DNA of 64,000 bases from Paenibacillus cookii (GTDB taxonomy: Bacteria > Bacillota > Bacilli > Paenibacillales > Paenibacillaceae): positions 341,151-405,150 of the forward strand of contig NZ_BORW01000002.1 of the NCBI RefSeq assembly GCF_018333375.1, written 5' to 3'. The notes below the pieces were generated by a model that saw only the letters and a list, made by a program, of their open reading frames with translations, made no database searches and was not told where the DNA came from. Of this stretch, positions 1-8,210 are shown piece by piece (position 1 is the first letter of the stretch; every line of letters starts with the position of its first letter). The translations under genes were made by a program, and so were the position numbers.

Positions 1-90
1 AGGATATCCATCCACGATTTGGATAAGATAGCTCATGTCGGTCGACTGCAAATGAAACAGCCCCGTTTGCTCTTGAACCATTACGCCCAT
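1..90 (-). CDS. alpha-galactosidase, GH36 family (N-terminal fragment only)
   Basis: Reading leftwards from an ATG at 90, thirty codons stay open to the window edge and give a peptide with the stretches GLFHLQSTDMSYLIQ and IVDGY. This matches the beta-sandwich start of bacterial GH36 alpha-galactosidases, which begin with an FHL(Q/R)...SY pattern. An AAGGGAG ribosome binding site lies 11 nt upstream. The enzyme would release galactose from raffinose-type oligosaccharides in the cytoplasm. It diverges from the AraC-type gene at 382, a common arrangement for a galactoside gene and its activator. Only about 30 of some 730 residues are visible, so the call rests on a short match. Confidence 0.6.
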   Translation of the reverse strand, partial: MGVMVQEQTGLFHLQSTDMSYLIQIVDGYP

Positions 91-343
91 GAAAAAAATA
101 ACTCCCTTCCAGATCATACTCCTCGGAAACCCATGCCAAAAAAAGAGGCGCTATGGAAAAACCCCCTTTGCCACACACATTGGAACATTCGTTTCGCCTT
201 GCCCAACAGAGTATATTGATCGATGAGTAATATGAAGCCGACATGGTTTAAAGCTTGATCCATTTGCTTTAAAACGCCCTTCGGCTACAGAAATAATATA
301 TTAAATTCAAATATCGAGTACATGGCATGACCCTCATAAAATA

Positions 344-352
344 TGTTATAAT
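344..352 (+). promoter_or_regulatory. extended -10 promoter for the AraC-type gene
   Basis: TGTTATAAT at 344-352 is an extended -10 element (TGn plus a consensus hexamer), about 30 nt before the GTG start at 382. No good -35 is visible, as is usual for extended -10 promoters. The rest of 91-381 is the divergent intergenic region between the galactosidase fragment and this gene; I see no other clear element in it. Confidence 0.5.
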
Positions 353-381
353 GCTAGAAATTTTGCACAAGGAGATTGACG

Positions 382-1221
382 GTGATCGAATATTTGCCAC
401 GAAGCAAACATCACGCAGAGCTGCATCTTACTCAATTTGGCAGGGAGGATTGCACTCCCGGCCATTATTTTGGGCCCGCCGTAAGAAACCACTATCTGCT
501 TCACTACATATTGGGCGGAGAAGGAATTTTCGAGGTGGGAGGCAAAAGGTACAGGCTGGGGAAAGGACAAGGATTTCTCATCATCCCCGATGTCGTGACG
601 CATTATCAAGCCGATGCGGTAAACCCTTGGTCTTATTGCTGGTTTGGCTTTAACGGGACGCTGGCGGAATTCCTCCTTAAGCAGGCCGGCTTAACCATGG
701 CATCTCCGATCCTTCATTACGATCGGGACGATATGATCGATCAGTATCTGCAGTTGATGATCGAGTCGAGGGAATTCCCTAAATCCCGGGAAACGCGGCT
801 GACCGGGCTGCTGTATTTGATGTTATCGTCCCTTGCAGAGTCCGGTCCGCTAACGCTCCCCAACCCCCAAGAAAGCCAGGCGGAAATTTATGCGGAAAAA
901 GTGAAGGATTTTATCGAGCTCAATTATGCCCAGAAAATCACCGTTGAGGACATCGCGCAATATATCGGACTCAACCGAAGCTATTTGTGCTCGTTATTCA
1001 AACAACGGACGAAGACGAGCATCCAGCATTATTTGATTCAATACAGGATCCGCAAAGCTTGCGAAATGATGGAAAACGCGGAGCTTTCGATCGGCGATAT
1101 CTCCCGGTCTGTCGGCTATAACGACCCTTTGCTCTTCTCCAAAGTTTTTAAAAAGGTAAAGGGGGTCTCCCCAAAACGGTACCGGACGGAAGGAAAAATA
1201 ACTTCGCATTCGACCTCATGA
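382..1221 (+). CDS. AraC-family transcriptional regulator with N-terminal cupin domain
   Basis: This protein of about 279 residues has an AraC-type sugar-binding cupin fold in roughly residues 20-150 (the LGGEGIFEVGGKRYRLGKGQ stretch is typical) and a C-terminal double helix-turn-helix at about 172-270, ending in the family signature GYNDPLLFSKVFKKVKGVSP. I place the start at GTG 382, seven bases after AGGAG; a TTG at 376 touches the ribosome binding site and is unlikely. Its position divergent from a GH36 alpha-galactosidase suggests it activates galactoside use, as MsmR/RafR-type regulators do. That target is inferred from context. Confidence 0.85.
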   Translation: MIEYLPRSKHHAELHLTQFGREDCTPGHYFGPAVRNHYLLHYILGGEGIFEVGGKRYRLGKGQGFLIIPDVVTHYQADAVNPWSYCWFGFNGTLAEFLLKQAGLTMASPILHYDRDDMIDQYLQLMIESREFPKSRETRLTGLLYLMLSSLAESGPLTLPNPQESQAEIYAEKVKDFIELNYAQKITVEDIAQYIGLNRSYLCSLFKQRTKTSIQHYLIQYRIRKACEMMENAELSIGDISRSVGYNDPLLFSKVFKKVKGVSPKRYRTEGKITSHSTS

Positions 1222-1268
1222 TTGAATCCCGGCGGCTGGTTCCCATGTCTTCAGCGGGTTCAATCATG

Positions 1269-1298
1269 AAAAAAGCCCGTCCCCTCCGGGTACAGGCT
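1269..1298 (-). terminator. Rho-independent terminator of the MFS gene
   Basis: On the minus strand AGCCTGTACCC and GGGGACGGGCT pair around a GGAG loop and are followed by a run of T. It lies 110 nt after the MFS stop codon. An adjoining inverted repeat (1218-1268, arms ATGATTGAA/TTCAATCAT) may terminate the convergent AraC-type gene. Confidence 0.6.
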
Positions 1299-1407
1299 GC
1301 TCATACGATTTTAATTTATTTATCCCTGCGGTACATGCCGGCCAAGACCACGTTCCAACCTATTGCGCGGTTTTGGCCGGTTTTGCCTGGATGGCGACAG
1401 CCTTCCG

Positions 1408-2850
1408 TCACACTTTTCGTTTTCGGGGCAAAAACAAGGCGACAACCGCGCCGAGAAGGATGCCGAGCGCCGCGAGATAAATCGCCGTCCGGTTCCCCTG
1501 GGCTAAGGCATCGCGGAGAGCTCCCCCCGACTGTTCCTGTATGCCCGCGTTGGCGACCGCAATCAAGATGGCCATCCCGATGGCGTTCCCGATGTTTAAC
1601 GTGGTCGATGCGATCCCGGACGCTACGCCTTGGTCCTCCGGGGCTACGCCGCTGGAAGCGGCGATCCACATGCCGGTCCATGTGATGCCCTGGCCGATGC
1701 CGGAAATGACGAGCCCCGGAACGATCATCAGATAGCTGCTGCCGGTGTAAGCGCCAAGCGGAATCAGCAACGTCCCGACGATTCCGATCGCCATGCCGAC
1801 CAGCAGCGTGCTTCGCGCTTCCAAGCGGGTCGCCAGGCGTTCGCCGAGCTGCGTGCCTGCCGCAATCGCCAACGAAGGAATGATGAAGGCAAACCCGGTT
1901 TGCAGCGCGCTGTATCCGTGCACGTTCTGAAAAAAGGTTGTCAGGAAGTATGGCAAAGCACCGAACGTTCCCATGTAGATGAATGTGATGACCAGGCTGG
2001 CTACCAAGCTGCGGTTACGCAGAAGATGCATCGACATGAGCGGAGCGGCGCTTCGTCTTTCGATCAGGGCAAAGATCGACAGGAAGACCAGGGAAAGTAC
2101 TGCGCTGACGATCGTTTCACCGGAGGCCCAGCCCAATTCGGGCCCCTGTACAAGTACATAGACGAGAAGGGTAGCGCCTGCGGTTACGGTGGCGGCGCCG
2201 GGTACGTCGAAATGGCGCTTTTGCCTCCGTTTCTCGTCGCGGGGAATGACAAACAGCGCAGCCAGGGCAACGATTCCCGCCAAAGGAACATTAACCAAAA
2301 AGACCGCTTCCCACCCGAATGCATTCGTCAATATTCCCCCCAAGATCGAGCCGATCGTCAGTCCGCTGGCGCCGGCGCCGCCCCATACGGCAAGGGCGCG
2401 GTTGCGGCGCGGGCCTTCCTCGAACAACCGGTTGAGCAGCGATAACGTGGACGGAAACAGAAACGCCGCTCCTATCCCTTGGATGGCCCGGGCGATAATG
2501 ATCACAAGCGGATCCCAGGCCAAACCTCCCAATAGCGACGAAAGCGCGTAGAGGACCAATGCGAAAACAAACATTCGTTTTTGTCCGAGCAAATCGGCGG
2601 CACGGCCTCCAAGAAGCAGAAAGCCCCCGCAGAAAACCGTGTAGGCGCTGACGACCCATTGCAGCGACTGTTCCGAGAAGCCAAGACCATGGCCGATCTC
2701 GGGCAAAGCTACGAAAACGATATTGATATCGAGCCCGTAGATAAGCTGCGCCAAAGCAAGTAGCGCCAAACTCCATCCCATGGCCCCCTGCTTGACGGCA
2801 GCCGGTTGAGTGGCAGAGCCGCTTAGGCGCGTTTGTTGATCGGTAGACAT
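1408..2850 (-). CDS. DHA2-type MFS drug efflux transporter (14 TMS)
   Basis: The 480-residue product is hydrophobic throughout, with about 14 predicted membrane spans, the length expected for the DHA2 (EmrB/QacA) drug:proton antiporter family. A motif-A-like loop GGRAADLLGQKRMF follows span 2, and the motif-C-like segment GGAGASGLTIGSILGG lies in span 5. The start is ATG 2850, eight bases after AGGGGTGAT; an in-frame GTG or ATG further upstream would lie inside the operator. Substrates cannot be read from sequence. The promoter carries two matching palindromes, so the pump is probably tightly repressed by a trans-encoded MarR/TetR-type protein and induced by a ligand. Confidence 0.88.
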   Translation of the reverse strand: MSTDQQTRLSGSATQPAAVKQGAMGWSLALLALAQLIYGLDINIVFVALPEIGHGLGFSEQSLQWVVSAYTVFCGGFLLLGGRAADLLGQKRMFVFALVLYALSSLLGGLAWDPLVIIIARAIQGIGAAFLFPSTLSLLNRLFEEGPRRNRALAVWGGAGASGLTIGSILGGILTNAFGWEAVFLVNVPLAGIVALAALFVIPRDEKRRQKRHFDVPGAATVTAGATLLVYVLVQGPELGWASGETIVSAVLSLVFLSIFALIERRSAAPLMSMHLLRNRSLVASLVITFIYMGTFGALPYFLTTFFQNVHGYSALQTGFAFIIPSLAIAAGTQLGERLATRLEARSTLLVGMAIGIVGTLLIPLGAYTGSSYLMIVPGLVISGIGQGITWTGMWIAASSGVAPEDQGVASGIASTTLNIGNAIGMAILIAVANAGIQEQSGGALRDALAQGNRTAIYLAALGILLGAVVALFLPRKRKV

Positions 2851-2867
2851 GAACGTATCACCCCTAT

Positions 2868-2887
2868 ATTTCAATTTTATTTGAAAT
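2868..2887. promoter_or_regulatory. operator palindrome 2 of the MFS promoter
   Basis: ATTTCAATTTTATTTGAAAT is a near-perfect inverted repeat of the same half-site (ATTTCAA/TTGAAAT) as the palindrome at 2903. It lies in the early transcribed region, just upstream of the MFS ribosome binding site. Confidence 0.7.
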
Positions 2888-2897
2888 GTTCGGGATC

Positions 2898-2927
2898 ATT
2901 ATATTTCAAAAATATTTGAAATGTCAA
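2898..2927 (-). promoter_or_regulatory. consensus sigma-A promoter of the MFS gene
   Basis: On the minus strand TTGACA (2922-2927) and TATAAT (2898-2903) are both perfect consensus hexamers with an 18-bp spacer. The spacer is almost entirely operator palindrome 1, so a bound repressor would block RNA polymerase directly. Confidence 0.85.
2903..2922. promoter_or_regulatory. operator palindrome 1, inside the MFS promoter spacer
   Basis: ATTTCAAAAATATTTGAAAT has perfect 8-bp arms around AATA. It fills the -35/-10 spacer. Its centre is 35 bp from the centre of the second copy at 2868-2887. Confidence 0.75.
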
Positions 2928-2980
2928 CCAACTTTACAAAATTATGCGCCTCCTCGCGCTGCATGCCCATTTAAAGCACT

Positions 2981-3013
2981 AAAAAAAGCCTGATCCACCA
3001 AGGATTCAGGCTT
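2981..3013 (-). terminator. Rho-independent terminator of the radical SAM gene
   Basis: On the minus strand AGCCTGAATCC pairs with GGATCAGGCT around a TTGGT loop and is followed by seven T. It lies 85 nt downstream of the radical SAM stop codon. Confidence 0.8.
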
Positions 3014-3097
3014 TGCGCATGACGTTCAAGAAACGCCTCCAAACGATGGCCTCAACATTCCATCACGTTTATATCCCGCCTTATAAATTTTTGATGA

Positions 3098-4012
3098 TCA
3101 CTTCGCGGCAGCTTCCTCCGCAAACCCGTTCGCCTTGTAGTTAAACCGCTTGCGGTACCCGCATTTCCGGCACAGCTCCTCCACCACTTCGCGGCGGGAG
3201 AAGCCGTCGACGATGTTGGTCGCGCGTTCCCCTTCGATGATGTCTTTGAAAGGCGTTTTGTAGATATTGCCGAGATTGATGACGCCTTCCCCGTCCAAAC
3301 AGCACGGGATGACGGTGCCGTCGGCCAAGACGCCGGCCTGGTTGCGCAAACCGTGGCAAAAGCCCGGTCCGAAATCCTCTTCCGCGTTCAAATCCGGCCA
3401 CTCGAATTCATGATCCATGTTGATGTAGATCCGGTCGGCGATTTTGACGCCTTTGCCGGGCTGGACCTTTTCTTCGATGTTATAATCCAGTCCGAATTCC
3501 TTTTCGATGTAGGCCAGCATTTCGCGGTTCCGCTGCTTCTCCAGGTTCGTGGCGTTATCCATGTCCAGGTTCCACAATCGAAGCGACACGATCAGGTTCG
3601 AATTCGCGGTCGCTTCCTTGACGAAATTCAGCACCTTGGCGATGTAGGCGTCTTTGTCTTTGGAGCCGACATGCCCGTCGAAGCTATGCAGCGAGAAGTT
3701 CATCTGGCGAAGCGCCGGCTTGTTCATCAGCTTAGGCCCCGCTTTATGCAGCAGCGTCCCGTTGGACGTGATGTTCACTTTAAAACCTTTCTCATGGGCG
3801 ATATCCAGCAATTGGTCGATGTGCGGGTGGAGCAGCGGTTCGCCTTTGACGTGAAAATAAATGTAATCCGTGTACGGCTTGACTTCGTCCAGCGTATGCC
3901 GGAATTGATCCAGCGTAATATATTGGGTTGCTCTGTGCGTAGGCGGGCAAAACGTGCAGGCCAAATTGCAGCGGCTCGTCAGCTCGACGTAAAACTTTTT
4001 GAATTTCTTCAT
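3098..4012 (-). CDS. radical SAM/SPASM domain protein
   Basis: The 304-residue protein opens with the radical SAM cluster motif CNLACTFC (Cys15, Cys19, Cys22), which binds the 4Fe-4S cluster that cleaves S-adenosylmethionine. The C-terminal third carries further cysteines (FCHGL, IPCCLDG, ELCRKCGYRKR), in the arrangement of a SPASM auxiliary-cluster domain. I choose ATG 4012 because GGAG lies about 10 nt upstream and the cluster motif then sits near residue 15 as in relatives; an upstream GTG at 4081 has weaker support. SPASM enzymes often modify peptides or mature enzymes, but no peptide precursor is visible next to it. The substrate is unknown. It is monocistronic, with its own terminator. 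Confidence 0.82.
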   Translation of the reverse strand: MKKFKKFYVELTSRCNLACTFCPPTHRATQYITLDQFRHTLDEVKPYTDYIYFHVKGEPLLHPHIDQLLDIAHEKGFKVNITSNGTLLHKAGPKLMNKPALRQMNFSLHSFDGHVGSKDKDAYIAKVLNFVKEATANSNLIVSLRLWNLDMDNATNLEKQRNREMLAYIEKEFGLDYNIEEKVQPGKGVKIADRIYINMDHEFEWPDLNAEEDFGPGFCHGLRNQAGVLADGTVIPCCLDGEGVINLGNIYKTPFKDIIEGERATNIVDGFSRREVVEELCRKCGYRKRFNYKANGFAEEAAAK

Positions 4013-4226
4013 TCTCGTTACTCCAGTCCGTTCCTCTATCAGAATCGATGAATTTTCGTCAAAATATAGTGCAGCTCTCACAAAAGTTTATATGAGAACC
4101 CCCGCAATCGCAACCATAACTCACTAAAACGGCCCGCATGCCGTCTTTTCATCCGTACTTTTGACATTTCTTGGCTTGGCCGCGACATATGCTCTACTTA
4201 GGTTAAGGAAAGGAGCGGGATAAACA

Positions 4227-5057
4227 GTGATTCGAATCGGCAATGAAGAGCCCGTGCTGGAAACCGAAAATTGGCCGCCGTTATGGCAAAAAATTGTTCG
4301 CGCCAAAAAAAATAGCGCCTCCGTATACCGTTATGCATCGCTTGCTCATTTGCAGTTTGAGCTGAAACTAAGAACGGGCATCGTCGAAGCAGCCAAGGCG
4401 CTGAGGCGAAGCGGCGTGCAATTCGAAGATTTCGAACATTCCCATTGCAACGAGCGGTTCTGGCATTTGAACAACCGGGGAGGGTTCGAGCTCCGGTCCG
4501 ATGTGACCCCGGCCGAAGGGATTCGGGATATTTTCGCCAACGGACCGCTTTACGGCTTCGAATGTGCGACCGCCATTGTGATCGTCCTGTATAAAGGCCT
4601 GCTGGATTGCATACGGGAAAAGGATTTCAACCGGATGTTCGCGGACCTGCTGTTATACGACTGGCATTACGACGCCGACCTGCGTCTCATCGAAAAGCAA
4701 GGCGCTTCCGAAGCGTTCCCTGGCGATGTCCTCTATTTCAAAAATCCGGACGTCAACCCGAGGCAAATCGAATGGCAGGGAGAAAATACCGTCAAGCTGG
4801 AAGAAGACCTTTATTACGGGCACGGCATCGGGATCGAATCGTCCCGCGCGATCATCGCCAAGCTAAACAGGCACCGAAAGCCGGGAAGCACCGTATCCGC
4901 GTATTTGACCGATCAGGTGATATCCCCGGATTTTCTGTATTTATCCCAGTTTGAAGGCGGCGGGCCGGGGGCGAACCCCGAATCATTCTACCAAACCTTC
5001 GCGCAGGAGCCGGGGATCGTCTCGCGGATCGGCCGCCGGCGGTATTGGATGGTTTGA
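4227..5057 (+). CDS. tgl: protein-glutamine gamma-glutamyltransferase (spore coat transglutaminase)
   Basis: The 276-residue product matches bacillar Tgl along its length, including GFECATAIVIVLYKGLLD with the catalytic Cys113 preceded by Glu, LLLYDWHYD, DVLYFKNPDVNP and the GEN...EEDLYYGHGIGI segment. In Bacillus, Tgl crosslinks spore coat proteins through glutamine-lysine isopeptide bonds late in sporulation. It is somewhat longer than the roughly 245-residue B. subtilis enzyme, with a C-terminal tail rich in Gly and Pro. The start is GTG 4227, about 11 nt after AAAGGAG. A CATATGCT element at about 4187 resembles a late sporulation -10, but the -35 spacing is poor, so I do not claim it. A terminator follows. 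Confidence 0.93.
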   Translation: MIRIGNEEPVLETENWPPLWQKIVRAKKNSASVYRYASLAHLQFELKLRTGIVEAAKALRRSGVQFEDFEHSHCNERFWHLNNRGGFELRSDVTPAEGIRDIFANGPLYGFECATAIVIVLYKGLLDCIREKDFNRMFADLLLYDWHYDADLRLIEKQGASEAFPGDVLYFKNPDVNPRQIEWQGENTVKLEEDLYYGHGIGIESSRAIIAKLNRHRKPGSTVSAYLTDQVISPDFLYLSQFEGGGPGANPESFYQTFAQEPGIVSRIGRRRYWMV

Positions 5058-5063
5058 CCCTGG

Positions 5064-5104
5064 AAAAACGAAGCTGGCGCAAAATGCATCGGCTTCGTTT
5101 TTTT
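5064..5104 (+). terminator. Rho-independent terminator of tgl
   Basis: AAACGAAGC pairs with GCTTCGTTT across a 17-nt loop and is followed by a T run, starting seven bases after the tgl stop. Confidence 0.85.
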
Positions 5105-5190
5105 AACGGGAACGTTATCGAATTATGTCAAAAGAATCATTAATTTTGGCTCATTTTGTAAACGTTTTATAGACCTTTGAACCGTGTCGG

Positions 5191-5199
5191 TGCTATAAT
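5191..5199 (+). promoter_or_regulatory. extended -10 promoter of the chemoreceptor gene
   Basis: TGCTATAAT is an extended consensus -10, 40 nt before the ATG at 5239. There is no clear -35, and I see no sigma-D-type motility promoter. Confidence 0.5.
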
Positions 5200-5238
5200 A
5201 TGGTAGAACTAGTATATATTAAGGAGGCCTATTTTCCT

Positions 5239-6489
5239 ATGTCGTGGTTGAAGAATCTTCCGCTTTCCCAACGGGTCATCGCCGGGTGTTATTTGGTCGC
5301 CGCCCTGTTCGCCCTTCCGGCGCTCGTTATTTTTATCGTGATCGGCAAGCTTGTGATCGGAATCGTGTTTGTCGCCGTCCTGGCCGCATTGACCTACCCG
5401 CTTGCCCGATACGTGGAGCAGACGCTCACCTTCTCGTTCGAAAACATCGCCAACGTGACGGCCGCGATCGCCAAAGGCGACTTTACGAACCGCGTCGATG
5501 AAACCGGCTCCATGGGAGACGTCAGCCGTTCGTTTAACAGCATGATCGACAAGTTGAAGAAAATATTAAACGAAGCCTCCGGCATTACCCGCCGGGTGAT
5601 CGACGCCAGCCGCGGGATCGCGGACAAAAACCAGGAGCTGAAAACCGTCATGGCGTCCGTCGCCTCGGCATCCAACGAGCTGGCCGTAGGCGCAAGCGAA
5701 ATATCGCAGGACGTCGCCGGCATGACCGAATCGATCCAGGATATCGAATTGAAGGTAGGGAACTACGCCAAATCCACGAAGGAAATGAAAAAACAATCCG
5801 ACCTGACGCTCAGCTTCGTGGAAAAAGGCCGTCAGTCGGTCGAAAAACAGGCCGAGGGCATGCGCAAAAACGTCGAAGCGACGGAGCACGTCGCCCAAAC
5901 GATCGACGCCCTTTCCAAAAACGCATACGGCATCCATAAAATCACCAAAACCATTTCCGAATTGGCCGAGCAAACGAACCTCCTTTCCCTGAACGCATCG
6001 ATCGAAGCCGCCAGAGCCGGTGAGCACGGGCGCGGATTCGCCGTCGTTGCCCATGAAGTGCGCAAGCTGGCGGAAGAGTCGACGGCATCGACCCAGGAGG
6101 TGTTCGGACTCGTCAAAAGCATTGAGCAAGGCATCCGCGAAGCGATCGAAAACATTCAAGTAAACGAAGAAGTCGTGCGGATGCAAAACGAAATGATCCG
6201 CGAGGCGGAGCAGATTTTTACGAACATCGTGGAAAGCGTACAATACATAACCGAGCAGATCAACGCCTTCTCCAGCGAAAGCGACCAGATGCTCGAAAGC
6301 GCGCAGAAAATTTCTGCCGCAATCCAGAACATTTCGGCCATTACCGAGCAATCCTCCGCCGGAACCGAGCAGGTATCCGCTTCGATGAATGAACAGATGA
6401 AATCGATCGAAGCCGTCGTGGAAGAAACCGAAGCGATGAGACAAGCCGTATTCCAGCTGCAAAAAACGATTCAAATCTTCAAGTTCTAG
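5239..6489 (+). CDS. methyl-accepting chemotaxis-type receptor lacking an extracellular domain
   Basis: The 416-residue protein has two hydrophobic spans close together (about 13-33 and 34-54), a HAMP domain (about 55-110) and a long coiled-coil signalling domain. The conserved hairpin tip reads [19 protein letters not shown], followed by [18 protein letters not shown], so it should dock CheA/CheW. Between the spans there is almost no loop, so it cannot bind an external ligand as classical receptors do; it may sense membrane state, energy or an intracellular cue. The start is ATG 5239, eleven bases after AAGGAGG. It is monocistronic and no chemotaxis genes flank it. Confidence 0.9.
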   Translation: MSWLKNLPLSQRVIAGCYLVAALFALPALVIFIVIGKLVIGIVFVAVLAALTYPLARYVEQTLTFSFENIANVTAAIAKGDFTNRVDETGSMGDVSRSFNSMIDKLKKILNEASGITRRVIDASRGIADKNQELKTVMASVASASNELAVGASEISQDVAGMTESIQDIELKVGNYAKSTKEMKKQSDLTLSFVEKGRQSVEKQAEGMRKNVEATEHVAQTIDALSKNAYGIHKITKTISELAEQTNLLSLNASIEAARAGEHGRGFAVVAHEVRKLAEESTASTQEVFGLVKSIEQGIREAIENIQVNEEVVRMQNEMIREAEQIFTNIVESVQYITEQINAFSSESDQMLESAQKISAAIQNISAITEQSSAGTEQVSASMNEQMKSIEAVVEETEAMRQAVFQLQKTIQIFKF

Positions 6490-6597
6490 CACCGAATCTC
6501 CGATTCTTCATTCCTTCGCCTGATTGAATCCTTCTCCGGTCTGTTATATGATGGATAGAATACAATGATATAGCAGGATTGTGGAGGAATGAAAAGT

Positions 6598-7251
6598 ATG
6601 GCTTCAGAGCAACAGCAACGAATCGATCCGAGGGTCATACGGACGCAAAGGCTGCTCAAAAACGCGCTCTTTGATCTGCTGGAGGAACAAAACTACGAAC
6701 AGGTTACCGTACAGGATATCGCCGACAGGGCCACCGTCAAACGCGCGACGTTTTATCTGCATTACAACGATAAACAAGACCTCGTGAATCAATGCATCGA
6801 CGAGCTGCTGGCCGAATTGAGCGAATCGATCCGGAATTCGAACGACGATCCGATCCAATTCGATTTTTCCAGCGGACAAGCCCATCCTATTTTCATCCGG
6901 ATGTTCAAGCATGTCAGCGAGCGTTTCCGCCAATACCAGGCCTTGCTGGTCAAAAACCGGATTGCGGCCTTCACCGCCGGTCTGCTGGATGTGCTCCACA
7001 ACTTCATATCCGAGGGCATCAATATGACCGAGCCGGACGATTCCAATTTATCCGCTCGCAGGGAAGTCGTCATCAAATACGTGGAATCGGCGTTCCTGGA
7101 GCTTATTATTTGGTGGGTCGAAAACCAAATGCCTTACAAGGAAGAGGAAATGGCCGAAATGTTGATGAACTTGTCCATCCTTGGCCCTTATCGCGTCCGT
7201 CCGTTCGATAAAATAAAGCAAATGGAAAATAAAAACAACCCTGAAGGATAG
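6598..7251 (+). CDS. TetR-family transcriptional regulator
   Basis: The 217-residue protein has an N-terminal TetR helix-turn-helix at about residues 10-57 (LLKNALFDLLEEQNYEQVTV, then DIADRATVKRATFYLHYNDK), followed by an all-helical ligand domain of the TetR_C type. I choose ATG 6598, ten bases after GGAGG; the ATG at 6589 is only one base from it. No transporter adjoins it in the same direction; the neighbour is a convergent SDR dehydrogenase. Its operator is not obvious, since the upstream region lacks a clear palindrome. It could control a gene elsewhere, including the MFS pump at 1408, but nothing in the sequence links them. Confidence 0.88.
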   Translation: MASEQQQRIDPRVIRTQRLLKNALFDLLEEQNYEQVTVQDIADRATVKRATFYLHYNDKQDLVNQCIDELLAELSESIRNSNDDPIQFDFSSGQAHPIFIRMFKHVSERFRQYQALLVKNRIAAFTAGLLDVLHNFISEGINMTEPDDSNLSARREVVIKYVESAFLELIIWWVENQMPYKEEEMAEMLMNLSILGPYRVRPFDKIKQMENKNNPEG

Positions 7252-7269
7252 TCCTTCAGGGTTATTTTT
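7237..7269. terminator. bidirectional terminator overlapping the TetR stop codon
   Basis: AACCCTGAAGGA and TCCTTCAGGGTT form a perfect 12-bp stem whose three-base loop is the TAG stop codon of the TetR gene. A T-rich tract follows on the plus strand, and an A-rich stretch upstream lets it serve the convergent SDR gene as well. Confidence 0.85.
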
Positions 7270-7288
7270 ATTTGTTCCGTCAGACGGA

Positions 7289-8035
7289 TTACAGGGCCGT
7301 CCAGCCGCCGTCGATGACAAGCTCCGCGCCGGTCATGAAACGGGATTCGTCGGAAGCCAGGAACAGCACGCCGTAAGCTACGTCTTCTGGATTGCCGAAG
7401 TAAGGAAGCTGCGTAAACGTTTTGTAATACGGCTCCGCTTCCCCGAACGTGCCGGCCGTCATCGGCGTGACGATGATGCCGGGGTGCACGGAGTTTACCC
7501 GGACGCAGTCTTTCGCATATTCGACGGCCGCCGCTTTCGAAATCGAACGCAGCGCGCCTTTCGCAGCGGTATAAGCGCTGGAACCGGCCATGCCGACAAG
7601 GCCGCCGATCGAGGAAATATTGATGACGGAGCCGGAGCCGTTCTTTTTCATCTCAGGAATGGCATATTTCATGCCCAGCATGCAACCGTTCAGGTTGATG
7701 TCCATCACTTGGTTCCATTTGTCCATCTCCAGGTTGGCGATGGTCATCGTCGAGGAAACGCCGGCATTGTTCACAAGAACGTCGACTTTCCCGAATTGTT
7801 GGACGGTTTCTTCGATGATGGATTTCCACTCTTCTTCCGAAGCTACGTTATGCTTTAAGCTCAGGACTTCCCCGCCGCTTTGCTTGATTTCGTTCACGAC
7901 TTCATGCAATGCCGTTTCGTTGATATCGGTTGCGACCACTTTGGCGCCTTCCCGGGCGAACAATTTCGCTTCCGCGGCCCCCATGCCGTTGCCTGCGCCC
8001 GTAATGACGGCGACTTTGCCTGCCAATCTTCCCAT
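7289..8035 (-). CDS. short-chain dehydrogenase/reductase (SDR)
   Basis: The 248-residue product is a classical SDR. It has the cofactor motif TGAGNGMG at 12-19, Asp37 at the end of strand beta-2 (favouring NAD over NADP), NNAG at 89-92, and the catalytic triad Ser142, Tyr155 and Lys159 (SSAYTAAK). It ends with the family tail GAELVIDGGWTAL. I choose ATG 8035, nine bases after AGAGG; an ATG at 8041 is too close. Substrate cannot be assigned; relatives act on cyclic alcohols, 3-oxoacyl groups or sugars. A 12-bp palindrome 38 nt upstream may be its operator. Confidence 0.9.
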   Translation of the reverse strand: MGRLAGKVAVITGAGNGMGAAEAKLFAREGAKVVATDINETALHEVVNEIKQSGGEVLSLKHNVASEEEWKSIIEETVQQFGKVDVLVNNAGVSSTMTIANLEMDKWNQVMDINLNGCMLGMKYAIPEMKKNGSGSVINISSIGGLVGMAGSSAYTAAKGALRSISKAAAVEYAKDCVRVNSVHPGIIVTPMTAGTFGEAEPYYKTFTQLPYFGNPEDVAYGVLFLASDESRFMTGAELVIDGGWTAL

Positions 8036-8070
8036 GTCCATCTTCCTCTCTATGTGGTACATCGTCATCA

Positions 8071-8085
8071 ATGTAATCGATTACG
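8071..8085. promoter_or_regulatory. palindrome upstream of the SDR gene (possible operator or weak cre)
   Basis: GTAATCGATTAC at 8073-8084 is a perfect palindrome. The 15-mer ATGTAATCGATTACG fits the CcpA cre consensus WTGNAANCGNWNNCW except for its last base. It lies just upstream of the SDR ribosome binding site. Confidence 0.4.
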
Positions 8086-8173
8086 ATCCGATTATACACC
8101 CGTTCGTCCATTTTGTGAAGTATTTTACATTATGTCATTTAATTTGAACGATTCGGAACGCGTTGCTGCAACC

Positions 8174-8202
8174 AAAAAAAGAACCCCTATGAAAAGGAGT
8201 TC
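8174..8202 (-). terminator. Rho-independent terminator of the SgrR-like gene
   Basis: On the minus strand GAACTCCT pairs with AGGGGTTC (one wobble pair) and is followed by seven T, eight bases after the stop codon. Confidence 0.75.
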
Positions 8203-8210
8203 CCCCACTT

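Noticed and set aside
4160..4200. A sigma-K promoter for tgl
   Set aside because: CATATGCT resembles a late sporulation -10, but the nearest AC -35 is about 20 bp away instead of about 16.
5566..6492. A 308-codon frame opposite the chemoreceptor gene
   Set aside because: Phe/Asp/Leu/His-rich composition and exact overlap with an unmistakable receptor gene mark it as a shadow.
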